A stretch of DNA of 64,000 nt. Source: Hermatobates lingyangjiaoensis. Its lineage: Eukaryota; Arthropoda; Insecta; Hemiptera; Hermatobatidae. Positions 31,149-40,299 of the stretch are shown here, one piece after another (position 1 is the first letter of the stretch; each line of letters opens with the position of its first letter). The stretch spans positions 40,001 through 104,000 of the forward strand of contig JAPFBL010000325.1 of the NCBI GenBank assembly GCA_026182355.1, read 5' to 3'. Position numbers and translations under genes: made by a program. The notes beneath the pieces were generated by a model, which saw only the letters and a program-made list of their open reading frames with translations, ran no database searches and had not been told where the DNA came from.

Positions 31149-31600
31149 TTATAGAGGGGAAAAAAACAATGAACGATTGAGGTTAAGCCCAGGAGCCGAT
31201 CTACCGCCCAGAAGACTAATAAGTGCTTCTTCTGAAGCTCTCAGAGTAACTTTCGAATTAGTCTGATCAATCTGCCTCAGGACCTGTACACGGAAACAGT
31301 CATTAAAACTGAGTCCGTGAGAACTGGCATGAGTAGCAACGGGAAGGTCACTGCGTTTGCCAACGGATGACCTGTGATTATTCATACGCAGGCTTAGCTT
31401 GGTGGAAGCCAAACCCACATAAAAAGAATCACACTGGGTGCAATCCAAACGGTAAACGCAGTTACCAGAGGTACAAGAGGTCTTGTAAGAGATAGGGTAG
31501 GTGCTTTTACTATGGAAAGAGGTAAAGGAAGGAACAGGATTGATGATACAACTACAAATGCATACATAAGGGATAACAATAGAAAAGGTGATATAGAGGG
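31149..31600 (-). pseudogene. PLE linker and GIY-YIG endonuclease, H4 family
   Basis: The frame, extended past its first Met, reads CTSGNCVYRLDCTQCDSFYV, G, LASTKLSLRMNNHRSSVGKR, SHGLSFNDCF and RASEEALISLLG. Upstream it also shows the Pro/Ser/Tyr linker (NPVPSFTSF) seen at 50.75 kb. No stop interrupts the domain, so decay is limited. The RT is missing. The product would be the nicking endonuclease that opens the target. Confidence 0.8.
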
Positions 31601-31660
31601 TAACAATACTAAGAGGTAATAGTAAGTGGCGATCCTAGCGTCCGGGAGGTTAACCAGCCG

Positions 31661-31908
31661 TCACTCCGTCTTTGTTAATTTCACTTTATTGTCAAAGTTT
31701 CTGGAAGTCAGTATAACAAACATTTCACTGGATTGTAAGTTAATCTCCGGGCAATTTTCCTTTATGTAGTTGGCTTCTAGGATTTGTAAATGAAGAGGGT
31801 TTCTATTAAAGTTTAAAATAGACGTTCCCTCTACAACCATCTTACGCGTGAGTGAGTATTTGACTATGTTTTTTGTCTGAAAATGTCGCTGGGAAATCTG
31901 CTATTGGC

Positions 31909-31912
<4 letters not shown>
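31661..31912 (-). pseudogene. PLE GIY-YIG C terminus, another branch
   Basis: Minus frame: SLTRKMVVEGTSILNFNRNP, LHLQILEANYIKENCPEINL, Q, then a stop at 31661. LxxLEAxYIKxxxPEINxQ is the Glu-containing helix and tail of a different GIY-YIG branch. The (TA)n at 31912 separates it from the H9 ORF start upstream, so they could be two ends of one internally deleted element. Confidence 0.65.
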
Positions 31913-31936
<24 letters not shown>

Positions 31937-31944
<8 letters not shown>

Positions 31945-32108
31945 TTTTAAAAACTGGATGTCTGTTTCCACTTGATTCAATTTCGTCTTATATTTTTCCA
32001 AATTACGAAAGTTTTTCTTCAACTCAGAACTCAACTTAAAAATTAAATCACCATAATTTTTTATTTTATTATTGAACATATTTCGGTGTACGTTCACCAT
32101 CTTCAGCA
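31937..32108 (-). pseudogene. PLE ORF-start fragment with H9 leader
   Basis: Reads MFNNKIKNYGDLIFKLSSEL, KKNFRNLEKYKTKLNQVETD, IQFLKA and enters (TA)n. The segment is highly charged and probably coiled-coil. The inverted sister copy at 32.5 kb continues into CIEEGLLPTFTN. The start codon lies inside the ribozyme's ACATGT-type palindrome. Confidence 0.75.
32073..32108 (-). ncRNA. H9 hammerhead-like ribozyme
   Basis: Minus strand: TTG, CTGAAGA, T, GGTG/CACC (loop AACGTA), GAA, ATATGT, T, CAAT. Stem I TTG/CAA is three pairs. The palindrome is ATATGT here, ACATGT in the sister. Confidence 0.65.
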
Positions 32109-32514
32109 AAAAAACATAATTAAATTACAATTACACTTAACAAATGAATCTAATTCTTAAAATTACATTGCAAAAACAATAAGTGAACAAGTTATCTGAA
32201 GGTTACACAGCCAGGTTAGGGGTTGTCAGTGTTGGCATAACTAGCCCTAGGTTTCCAAACAAGCGCAACTGGTTGGCAAAATTACCTTTTTGATCGTTCA
32301 TGCTAGGAGCTTTTTCTAGTATGAACAGCGCTTCTAATATCCTGAGTCTTCTTCCGTCCTTTTCTTTTGCTATAATTCTAGTATTATTCACCATAGTTTC
32401 CCTCGAAATTTTTGTTTTATGAATCTTTTGGAAGTGTTCTTTGGAAGCAAAAGAAAAGGACGGAAGAAGACTCTTAAGTTAAGTTAAGTTAAGTGCAATT
32501 GTAATTTAATTCTG

Positions 32515-32735
32515 TTTTTTGCTGAAGATGGTGAATGTACACCGAAACATGTTCAATAATAAAATAAAAAATTATCGTGATTTAATTTTTAAGTTGAGTT
32601 CTGAGTTGAAGAAAAAATTTCGTAATTTGGAAAAATATAAGACGAAATTGAATCAAGTGGAAACAGACATCCAGTTTTTAAAAGCATGTATTGAAGAAGG
32701 ACTGCTCCCAACTTTTACAAATATATATATATACT
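32515..32735 (+). pseudogene. PLE ORF-start fragment with H9 leader
   Basis: Longest ORF-start copy: MFNNKIKNYRDLIFKLSSEL, KKKFRNLEKYKTKLNQVETD, IQFLKACIEEGLLPTFTN, then (TA)n. It is open from the leader on. The conserved EGLLPTFTN end marks a shared breakpoint. It sits about 400 bp from the inverted copy at 31937-32108, separated by a segment in which AAAAGGACGGAAGAAGACTC occurs on both strands (near 32350 and 32455). Confidence 0.78.
32517..32555 (+). ncRNA. H9 hammerhead-like ribozyme
   Basis: TTTG, CTGAAGA, extra T, stem II GGTG/CACC, GAA, palindrome ACATGT, T, CAAT. Stem I TTG/CAA three pairs. ATG of the ORF lies in ACATGT and cleavage would follow two bases later. Confidence 0.72.
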
Positions 32736-33289
32736 ACTAAATAAATAGAAAAACAGTGCGTACGAAGTGAAGGTAATTTGGAAAAAATAACACAGTAGAT
32801 GCACGAGTAAAAGCCTTAGGACTTTTCACATGTCTCATTGATACTCCATTGACTTATCTCATTAGCTAAATCCCGTGCAAGCTTTCTAAATTTAAAAAGT
32901 AACCACTTGGCTTATAAAGATATCAATCCTTGCATTTAGTAACTCCATGTGTATTAGGAGTTTAAAGAGACAGACAGAAATCACTCCTTCTTCTTCAAAA
33001 TAGGTCAATAGAGATATATCTCTCTCTCTCTCTCTCTGGGAATGTGTCCTTTAGATTATACTGGCAGTTATGCTGTGAGGGGGGGGGGGTAGAAAGTTTT
33101 CCAAGACTCTAATCAAAATAAACTTTAATAGATTAAAGGTGACTTCTAAGACTTACAAACAATTTAGAAAAGACAGTTAAGCTGAGGATTAAGTATGATG
33201 TTTACGAATCGGATTTATTACTTTAATCTACATTAGCAAACACTAAACTATACATATATACATGCATATTATCGTGACTATATTAAATA

Positions 33290-33410
33290 TGAATGATCAA
33301 ACCACAATAAGAAAATGGGAAAGCAAGACTAAAATCTTTCAACCGTATCAACCATTTTCTTATTGTGGTTTGATCATTGATTGTTATTTCACGTGTTTAT
33401 GTGAAATCTT
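33290..33410. mobile_element. H1 foldback, ribozyme lost
   Basis: Left arm ATGATCAAACCACAATAAGA, then ACTAAAATCTTTCAACCG, then the right arm begins inside CATTTTCTTATTGTGG. The inversion deleted most of the right ribozyme. Tail TTTCACGTGTTTATG at the right end. Confidence 0.65.
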
Positions 33411-33433
33411 TATATATATATATACACTGCTAC

Positions 33434-33436
<3 letters not shown>

Positions 33437-33476
<40 letters not shown>

Positions 33477-33480
33477 TCTA
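33437..33480. repeat. (CT)n microsatellite
   Basis: CT dinucleotides between two (TA) tracts; shorter CT tract also at 33018-33039. Confidence 0.9.
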
Positions 33481-33527
33481 TATATATATATATATATGAT
33501 CAAACCACAATAAGAAATGGGAAAACA

Positions 33528-33570
33528 AGACTAAGATCTTTCAACCGTAACAAGCGGTCTTCGTCAGAGT
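33528..33570 (-). ncRNA. H1 hammerhead-like ribozyme, ORF-linked
   Basis: Minus strand: GACT, CTGACGA, A, GACCG/CGGTT, GAA, AGATCT, T, AGTC. All elements are perfect. It lies about 170 bp 3' of the GIY-YIG stop, fixing the motif in the element's 3' terminal repeat. Confidence 0.78.
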
Positions 33571-33741
33571 CAAAAACCCAACTGAAACACTAGATGCAGT
33601 AAACATCTGGTGAGGGGTTGAGAAGAGTGGGAGGGAAGAGTGGTATTTTAAAAGGGTGAAAGCACAGGAAAGGACTAATGTGCAGAAAGGGATGTTTGGG
33701 GAAACAAAGGAGTACAGTAAGAAAAAGTAAAAAACTATCCG

Positions 33742-34191
33742 CTAGCTGTCAACCCTCTTTGAAGAGGCTATTGCCCTCGTGACGAAAGTATCAAGTTTGA
33801 AGAGACCGTTACTAATGTTTATAATATTTGATCTATTAAATTTAATTAGAGACGATTCAACAATATTTCTTAACAACATTGATTTTTCATAGGTAATAAA
33901 TTTAGCTCCTGTCCAATCAATGTGATGATTTTCATTTTTTATATGCAAGAATAAGGCACTACTTTTTTCCTGTCTACTTAAGTTGTATTGGTGTTGTTTT
34001 ACACGTGTCTTTAATGATTTACCAGTTTGACCAATATAAATTTTATGCCAATTTTTACACGGAATTTTATAAATACCAGCAGACTCCAATTCGCTGGGAG
34101 AATTTTTTATTAACATATTGTCCACGATATTACGATCAGAAAACACTATATTAAAATCAAGTTGTTTGGCTAGTCTTGGAAGGGGGTCCAA
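33742..34191 (-). pseudogene. PLE GIY-YIG endonuclease, H1 family
   Basis: Reads SAGIYKIPCKNWHKIYIGQT, then GKSLKTRVKQHQYNLSRQEK, SALFLHIKNENHHIDW and NIVESSLIKF. This is the canonical GIY...YIG form with 10-11 residues between, Arg in KTRVKQH, His-rich HIKNENH and the Glu helix (VESSLIK). The domain is uninterrupted to the stop at 33742. It lies in the same direction as RT remnants just upstream, separated by a stop near 34194. It differs from the CxxC type at 2.6, 30.6, 31.3 and 50.9 kb, so two PLE branches coexist. Confidence 0.88.
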
Positions 34192-34622
34192 TGACTCATT
34201 CTATAGACATAACTATAGACATAACTATAGATTTGACAAACAAACGGGGCTCTGTTGAAGTATTAGAGAAAGTTTTTTTAGCACCCTTTAAAGCTAAATC
34301 GATATAAGAGGAGGGGTATTTTAATGAAATGTCAATTGACCTAATGTTGTTAATCTCTTCATTAAGGAATTCAGGAGAGCAAACTCTTAACGCCCCCAAA
34401 AACATATTTCTATAAACAGAAATTTTAACATTTTTTGGATCGGAAGAATAAAAGTGAACATATGCAAGTACATTTGTAGGTTCTCTATATACACTAAAGC
34501 GTAACTCTTTAGGTAACCTATGGACAGGACATCTAAGAAGGGCAAATTACCACTTACTTCTTCTTCCATTTCGAATTTGATTGTCGGCGCTAAAGAATTC
34601 AATTTTATTAGGAAATCGTCTT
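34192..34622 (-). pseudogene. PLE reverse transcriptase C-terminal fragment
   Basis: Pieces in different frames read LNSLAPTIKFEMEEEVSGNL, PFLDVL, then REPTNVLAYVHFYSSDPKNV-like sequence, FLGALRVCSPEFLNEEINNI and SLKYPSSYIDLALKGAKKTF. These are the RT thumb and the region before GIY-YIG in PLEs. At least one frameshift and one in-frame stop are present. The polymerase YxDD region is not included; the element is cut 5' of it. Confidence 0.78.
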
Positions 34623-34767
34623 TATATATAAAGATGATGGTTTGATGATTGATTGTTATTTCACGTGTTTATGTGAAATCTTTTTATATATGCTATATAT
34701 ATATATTTGTAAAAGTTGGAAGCAGTCCTTCAATTAACTCATTAATTACTTCTATTACTCTCATTAT

Positions 34768-34806
34768 TGTCCTGATGATGAATGTGGTACATTCGAAACA
34801 TGTCGA
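34768..34806 (+). ncRNA. H10 hammerhead-like ribozyme
   Basis: GTC, CTGATGA, extra T, stem II GAATGT-GGT-ACATTC (six perfect pairs), GAA, palindrome ACATGT, C, GAC. Stem I GTC/GAC is three pairs. It is one of the strongest matches. The next ORF's ATG lies in ACATGT. Confidence 0.78.
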
Positions 34807-34925
34807 CTAGTAATATTGGTGATAGACTTTATAGTTTTACTGAAGAGACGAGGAAGGAATTCCGGAAACTGGAGAAATTGTGTAAGAAGCAGATACAAGC
34901 CAAATATGGGGCGTTATTTAACAAT
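34800..34925 (+). pseudogene. PLE ORF-start fragment, H10 family
   Basis: MSTSNIGDRLYSFTEETRKE, FRKLEKLCKKQIQAKYGALF, NN, then (TA)n. The FRKLEKLxKKQxxAKYGxxFNN core equals that at 42.8, 43.1 and 52.3 kb. It ends at the first of the two common breakpoints. The frame is also open upstream through the ribozyme (MWYIRN). Confidence 0.75.
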
Positions 34926-34928
34926 ATA

Positions 34929-34981
<53 letters not shown>

Positions 34982-35043
34982 TTTCACATAAACACGTGAA
35001 ATAACAATCAATGATCAAACCACAATAAGAAATAGGAAAACAA

Positions 35044-35086
35044 GACTAAGATCTTTCAACCGTAACAAGCAGTCTTCGTCAGAGTC
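35044..35086 (-). ncRNA. H1 hammerhead-like ribozyme
   Basis: Minus strand: GACT, CTGACGA, A, GACTG/CGGTT, GAA, AGATCT, T, AGTC. One C in stem II is T (G-T pair kept). Confidence 0.75.
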
Positions 35087-35162
35087 AAAAACCCAACTGA
35101 GGGTTTTTGGTTTGAAAACCCCAACTGAGGGTCAAAAACCCAACTGACTCAGTTAGGTTTTT

Positions 35163-35205
35163 GACTCTGACGAAGACTGCTTGTTACGGTTGAAAGATCT
35201 TAGTC
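35163..35205 (+). ncRNA. H1 hammerhead-like ribozyme
   Basis: Same as 35044-35086, including the GACTG variant, showing the two arms come from the same source RNA. Confidence 0.75.
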
Positions 35206-35241
35206 TTGTTTTCCTATTTCTTATTGTGGTTTGATCATTTA

Positions 35242-35300
<59 letters not shown>

Positions 35301-35635
35301 CTGGGAGATCAAAGAATAAACATTCTAGAATTATTTCAGAACATTGACAATAATAACGAAAAAAAAAATACAATTTTAGTAGAATATATAGATATACTAA
35401 ATTGAAGAAACGGTCCCACACGGACTATAAAACTTTAAATTAACAAATCACGAGTCAGAAAAAAATAAGATATGCACTTACTAAATTCAATATTTTGTAC
35501 TGTTATTCGTCAGCAGAGAAGACCAGTGAAAATAATAGAAGCAGAAAAGAGGAAAACTAAAGCAATGAGTAATATATAAATTAACAGTATTCCGATAAAA
35601 ACACACTTTCATCAAAATTTGTTTAATGCTCTCTT

Positions 35636-35674
35636 ATCTCTTATGAAGATGGTTCAAACCGAAAATTAGAGACT
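35636..35674 (+). ncRNA. H5 hammerhead-like ribozyme
   Basis: CTC, TTATGAAGA (C3 and G5 region altered), T, GGTT/AACC, GAA, AATT, A, GAGA. Tail TTTCTTTATGTTTC follows. Degraded core. Confidence 0.45.
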
Positions 35675-35719
35675 CTAAGTATGTGTTTTTATATTTCTTT
35701 ATGTTTCTTTATCTACATT

Positions 35720-36830
35720 GAAGTTTATATAATCATAGTTTAAACACGCAATGGAAATTAATATTTATTATTATAATTTAATAGTAAATTATAATATTTA
35801 ATCAGCTATAAGTGTTTCTGGGCTAATCTTTACTTAAGATACAGTTTATAAAACGTAAATTTATTGGTTCTTTTTAGTCAAAAAACAAAAGATAAAGTGT
35901 GTTGAAGCAGAACAAGTTTGTGTAGTAAATTGAACAAGGCATCTGTTTTATAAAGTTTATATATCCCTTGAGAAGTAAAGGAGGATGGTGGGGGGGGGGG
36001 TAATCCCTAAAGAAAGGGAGGAGTAGGTGAGAACTCAGGAGACATTAGGGTGGGGGTGGAGTAAGAACTCAGGAGACATTAGAAGAATGCAATCCATCTG
36101 AAAACACTCCGAAAGATGCTATCTGCTGTCCTAGTGTCTCTACGTCAACTTTGTCTTAACATACATTAAGAAAAAAAAAACATCGTTATTTTCAAATCTA
36201 TATTCCTTTTAAAAACCATATTTATAAATGACTGTCCTAAAAAGGGCGATTTGTCTTTACTTGTCAAGTTGTTTATATTTTTTTTTTTATTCAAATTATA
36301 TAAAATCTAAAGTGACTTCCTACTAACTACGCGTGTTTGAATTCTACTACAATTAATATAAACACAAACTGAGCGGCTAATTAAAAATAATTACACTTCT
36401 AATTACTTGCAATTAAACATCACCATTTTAATTAACTCTATTAGTTCTCAACCAAATTTTGTTATTAAATATTTTAAACGTTTCCACACCCTTTTAAAAG
36501 ATTTACTAACTTTTAAAGCATATTAACAAATAATAATCACAATAAAATTAAAAATAATTTAATTCTAATAAAATTAACGGAAACACAAATATAGGTGACT
36601 AAATTAAATTTTAAATTCGTTTAAATTACAATAAAATAGCTCCATAGTGTTCTATCGAATATTGCAATTTATCATGATTCCAGGAAACAAGGAATTATGT
36701 AAAAAAAACTTTTTTTTCTTGGTATGGGATAAAGAATAATTTATGTGTTTTTAAGCTATACAGGTGAAATAAAAATACCAATATTAATGAAATTATTTTG
36801 TATTTTGATAATGATCAGGACTAGATGATA
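35720..36830. other. AT-rich spacer
   Basis: No recognised repeat or ORF. A purine-rich patch with GGAGACATTAG duplicated (36028 and 36071) is a two-copy tandem of about 43 bp. Confidence 0.4.
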
Positions 36831-36839
36831 GGTCTAGGG

Positions 36840-36935
36840 CAGGCCTTCTTAAACTGTGGGTCGTCGCAAAATTCTGGGGTCACGAGAGACTTTAATGTCA
36901 AATATTTATAAATTAACTATTTATGAACCTTAAAA
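36840..36935. mobile_element. hAT-like terminal fragment
   Basis: CAGGCCTTCTTAAACTGTGG followed by GTCGTCGC-type sequence is a typical hAT end. The other end was not found, so it is a truncated remnant. Confidence 0.5.
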
Positions 36936-37089
36936 ATATATACAATAGTACAGTAAATACTATACAGTATATTATATAGGATGAATGAAGTACTATATAC
37001 AGTATATAGTATGAAAAGGGGTATAGTTTCTTTTGGTGAGGAAGTATATTATACTATGAAGTTAATTGATATTGTCCTCTCTTCTAGTC

Positions 37090-37128
37090 TTCTCCTGATG
37101 ACGAACAACAGTTCGAAATATTGAATTT
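37090..37128 (+). ncRNA. H13 hammerhead-like ribozyme
   Basis: CTC, CTGATGA, extra C, stem II GAAC-AACA-GTTC, GAA, ATAT, T, GAAT. Core and stem II perfect, stem I two pairs. It stands without its ORF. Confidence 0.62.
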
Positions 37129-37722
37129 AGTAAGTGTGCAATTTATCTTTTTTCTGTGTCGTGTTTTATGTAATTTAAAGTTAATTGACATAGTGTAGAT
37201 AGGCCAATAATGAATATACTTGTAATATATTAATGGTTAAAAAGAAAAGAGGATGAAAAAAACAAGGACAGACTTCTCAAAAAGAAAAGAAAGAAAAGAA
37301 ACTGAAAAGTAAAGGGCATTTTCTGACAACAAATATAAAAGATACCTGAATAAAAGATAAGAAACTGAAATCCACTATCGAGGAAACTAGAATGAAAGAG
37401 AAAACAAAAAGGCAATAAGATAAAACAGAAACTAAGGAGTGTTTGACTTTTCTTACATATACTTTGAGCGAAAAGAAAACGATGAGATGCGGTCAAAAAT
37501 AGTTTAATATGCCTAAAAATACACAATAAGAAAGATTAACACTTGCAATCTACAAGTAATAACGTATAATTAACGAAAAAAAATTGATATATATTTATGA
37601 ATGAAAAAAAAGAAGATTTTTAACGCTCATACTTAAAAGACCTTTTAGTGCTTTCTAGGCAGAAATTGTGGCTCATTTATTTTTTGGCACCTATTTTAGC
37701 AACGGGCGAGCCACATTACCTG

Positions 37723-37862
37723 TTGATTCTACATTGGGAGTCTTAAACTTTGCCTTACTCAACTGTATTTAGAGTAGGGATCTTTAACGAGTACCTGACA
37801 TCGTACAGGCTCGGGATCAATGGTTTAACGTCTTCTCCGAGGAACGACGTGCTCAGGAATAA
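37723..37862 (-). mobile_element. tRNA-derived SINE, middle and tail
   Basis: Contains GATTCTACATTGGGAGTC, GGGATCTTTAACGAGTACC and GACGTGCTCAGG in minus orientation. The tRNA head is absent. Confidence 0.7.
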
Positions 37863-38232
37863 GACATACGAAGTGGACTGCGGAAAAAGAAGTACAGAGG
37901 CCAACATGTTTCACTCATCGAAATTGACCCCTTACTCTTTTATCAGTGGAAAAAAGAGTTCTCCACCTACGGAGATGTAAAACACAATGACGTATTCATT
38001 GGTTTTGTTTTATCTATGATGTTGGTACTACTGTGGAGGTGACTTGAAGTATTTAATTCATGGACATCTCGACACAGATTCAATTCTGATGTTTTAGGTA
38101 AGTAGATTATTTCTATCTGTTGGATAGTTTGTTATGATTTATAATGTATACTATCTTTTAATTAAAACTGATTTTTTAGCAATTGTCTTGTGTCAATCTA
38201 CTAATTCAAAAAATAAGCTTAAAGAAGGAAAT

Positions 38233-38269
<37 letters not shown>

Positions 38270-38287
38270 TATGCGTTGTCCGGGGAA

Positions 38288-38459
38288 AGGAATATGATTT
38301 GTTGCGATGTTGACCAATGGGAGTAGAGTTACAGGTCCATGCGTAAGGTCCCAGTTGCCCGCTGCTCAGCAAGCTCAGTTGCTGAGCAGCGGGCAACTGG
38401 GACCTTACGCATGGACCTGTAACTCTGCTCCCATTGGTCAACATCGCAACAAATCATAT
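38288..38459. repeat. GC-richer palindrome in (TA)n
   Basis: A near-perfect inverted repeat of two about 75-bp arms meeting at CAGCAAGCTCAGTTGCTGAG. It contains GGTCCCAGTTGCCCGCTGCT. It is flanked on both sides by (TA)n like the PLE foldbacks, but I find no ribozyme core and no second family member. It could be an unrelated foldback or an unrecognised PLE end. Confidence 0.8.
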
Positions 38460-38522
38460 ATATATATAAACTTTTTCTTCTTCTTGGAGTTTGGTCAGCG
38501 TTAATATACGGAATCACCTTTT

Positions 38523-38563
38523 CGCCAACGTTTCGTCTATATTTTAAGACATCCTCAGGGCTA
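38523..38563 (-). ncRNA. H11 hammerhead-like ribozyme
   Basis: Minus strand: GCC, CTGAGGA, extra T, stem II GTCT/AGAC (loop TAAAATAT), GAA, ACGT, T, GGC. Stem I GCC/GGC is three pairs. All elements present. Confidence 0.75.
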
Positions 38564-38613
38564 AATCAACGGTAGCTTCTAATTCCGAACCAACAAAACT
38601 GTTATTGATTTAT

Positions 38614-38654
38614 AGCCCTGAGGATGTCTTAAAATAAAAACGAAACGTTGGCGA
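38614..38654 (+). ncRNA. H11 hammerhead-like ribozyme
   Basis: As the left arm, but AGAC reads AAAC, weakening stem II by one pair. Confidence 0.68.
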
Positions 38655-38757
38655 AAAGGTGATTCCGTATATTAACCCTGACCAAACTCCAAGAAGAAGA
38701 AAAAGTTTTTGTTAGTAAATTGTGGTCAAGAAAACAATACCTTATATATATATATAT

Positions 38758-38857
38758 CAGGTGTGTTATACATTCGGGATTCGGTCAATTTTCTAGGTTC
38801 ATGGTTTTTTTGAACCTAGAAAACTGACCGAATCATAATTATATAACACACCTATTC
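38758..38857. mobile_element. Foldback of a V2-like tail
   Basis: Arms AGGTGTGTTATACATTCGGG... and complement meet at GGTTCATGG / TTGAACC. The piece TTCGGTCAATTTTCTAGG also ends the V2 foldback at 44.7 kb (CGGTCTATTTTCCAGG). No core is retained. Confidence 0.6.
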
Positions 38858-39834
38858 TATCAAACGGTCATTGTATTGAATTTATTATATATATAACACT
38901 AAATATCTTCTATATGTAATAGTTAAATATGAGACATTAATAGTGTGTCGTATTTAATTTACTTTTTAAGTTCCATGTACACGGCCCATGAGGAATAAAA
39001 CTATCTTTTTCCCAGCATTTCCAAATAGCCCATACAGCTGTTCATGTTCTTCTATTTACAAATAACTTATTATTTCGTTTGGATTTGATGTTAGAACATT
39101 GAAGTGACGAGGTCGTCAATGCAGTAGACTATGTTATACCGGAACTAACCTTTCCCAAAGCTCTTTCTATGGATCGTGTTGCACCAGGCTAATGGAGTCA
39201 TCACATTTTGACACAACATTTTGATAAATTTTGACACAACATTTTGTCACATTTTGACATCAAACACAGGCTGAAGATCCATATCAACAGCATCAGAAGT
39301 TAATCTTGAAAATAAACTTCAAGCTTCATATTAAATAAAAACATTTTACGGTTACATTAGGTTCCGTAAAAATCACCTCATTCACCGGAAAAAGACAAAA
39401 CATGAAGAGAAAACATGAAGAGAAATACAGTAGTTTTACTGAATTTCATAAAATTTTTCCTTTTCATACTATTCGTATGAGAATACTCAAAAGGAGAATA
39501 GCAATATGGTAGGTTTACTTAATTAATTTTTTTTTTATTTCATTGTATTTGTGAATAGTTGAAAAGTGTAGAGAAATACAGTAAATTTGCTTAATTTGAT
39601 AATATTTTCATTCATATAGAATACGTGTGGGAATAATCAAAATGTGAAGAGTAATATGTTAAGTTTGCTAAATGTTAAAAACGTTTCATTTCCATAATAT
39701 TCGTGTGAGAATAGTCGAAAGATGAAGATGATAAATGACAAAGAATATAGACTCAAAGAAACGTCCTGAAACCAAAAGACTGGATAAGTCAGTAGACTAA
39801 GTGACAACCTAAGCAGCTATAGAAATATAATTTA

Positions 39835-40122
39835 GGTTAGCTTGCAGTGGCAGTCCCCTGTGGGATACACGTAGGCCTAACATTGATCCTTTATGACACC
39901 ACGCATTGAACAGTCTATATTGCGAAACTAAATTTTGATTAACTCAAGTTTAATTAGAGTTGCTATCTTTAATATGACCGATGACATAAGGTCATCTCCG
40001 AGGGATGAAATAATCTGATTTTTCCATCTCCCCTGTAAATAAATCTAGGGCCAGAATAGGTATTGAACCCCGGATTTACCAGTCCATAGACGAGCACTTG
40101 CCACTGGGCTACCCTAGTCCCC
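39835..40122 (-). mobile_element. tRNA-derived SINE, near full length
   Basis: Begins at TTAGGTTAGCTTGCAGTGGC (tail with one TTAGG) and runs to ACTGGGCTACCCTAG (head). Reverse B box GGTATTGAACCCCGG near 40060. Confidence 0.78.
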
Positions 40123-40139
40123 TACTTTAACTAATTAAC

Positions 40140-40275
40140 TTACATCGTACAAGCTCAGGACCAACGGCTTAACTTCATCTCCGAGGGACGAAATACTGAG
40201 ATTTTTTCACCTTCCCCGTAAATAAAACGACAGCCAGAGTGGGTATTGAACCCCGGATCTACTACCAGTCCAAAG
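40140..40275 (-). mobile_element. SINE head fragment
   Basis: Second unit directly after 40122, from ACATCGTACAAGCTCAGG to TCTACTACCAGTCC. It includes the reverse B box. Confidence 0.72.
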
Positions 40276-40299
40276 ACAAGGGTTCAAAGAATGAATACC

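Larger units (their letters stand above)
30890..31640 (-). mobile_element. 5'-truncated H4 PLE
   Basis: Minus-strand order: linker and GIY-YIG (31600-31152), AT-rich spacer, GACTGACTTGG block, ribozyme at 30939-30971, tail AAAGAACACATAAAAAAG and TA-rich end near 30890. This copy gives H4 a coding partner. Confidence 0.75.
33499..34625 (-). mobile_element. 5'-truncated H1 PLE, 1.1 kb
   Basis: The most informative H1 copy. Minus-strand order: RT C-terminal part, GIY-YIG, stop at 33742, 3' UTR of about 170 bp, ribozyme (33528-33570), TTTGATCAT and (TA)n at 33498. The 5' end abuts TATATATAAAG at 34625. A further truncated relative is at 52.44-52.77 kb. Confidence 0.85.
34705..34930 (+). mobile_element. 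H10 PLE leader and ORF start, with inverted cap
   Basis: At the left, 34708-34745 is the complement of the ORF segment EGLLPTFTN (AAAAGTTGGAAGCAGTCC). Then the H10 ribozyme and the ORF start follow in plus orientation, ending in (TA)n. It is a foldback whose left copy is cut to about 40 bp. Confidence 0.75.
34976..35240. mobile_element. H1 PLE foldback pair
   Basis: Arms of about 105 bp with nearly identical ribozymes. The centre has three short copies of AAAACCCAACTGAGGG-like sequence, so several 5' ends were joined. Both 3' ends face long (TA)n. Confidence 0.85.
38472..38702. mobile_element. H11 PLE foldback pair
   Basis: Arms share CTTCTTCTTGGAGTTTGG, AATATACGGAATCACC and the ribozyme; the loop is about 50 bp. 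The right end is followed by AAAAGTTTTTGTTAG and TA-rich DNA. Confidence 0.83.
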
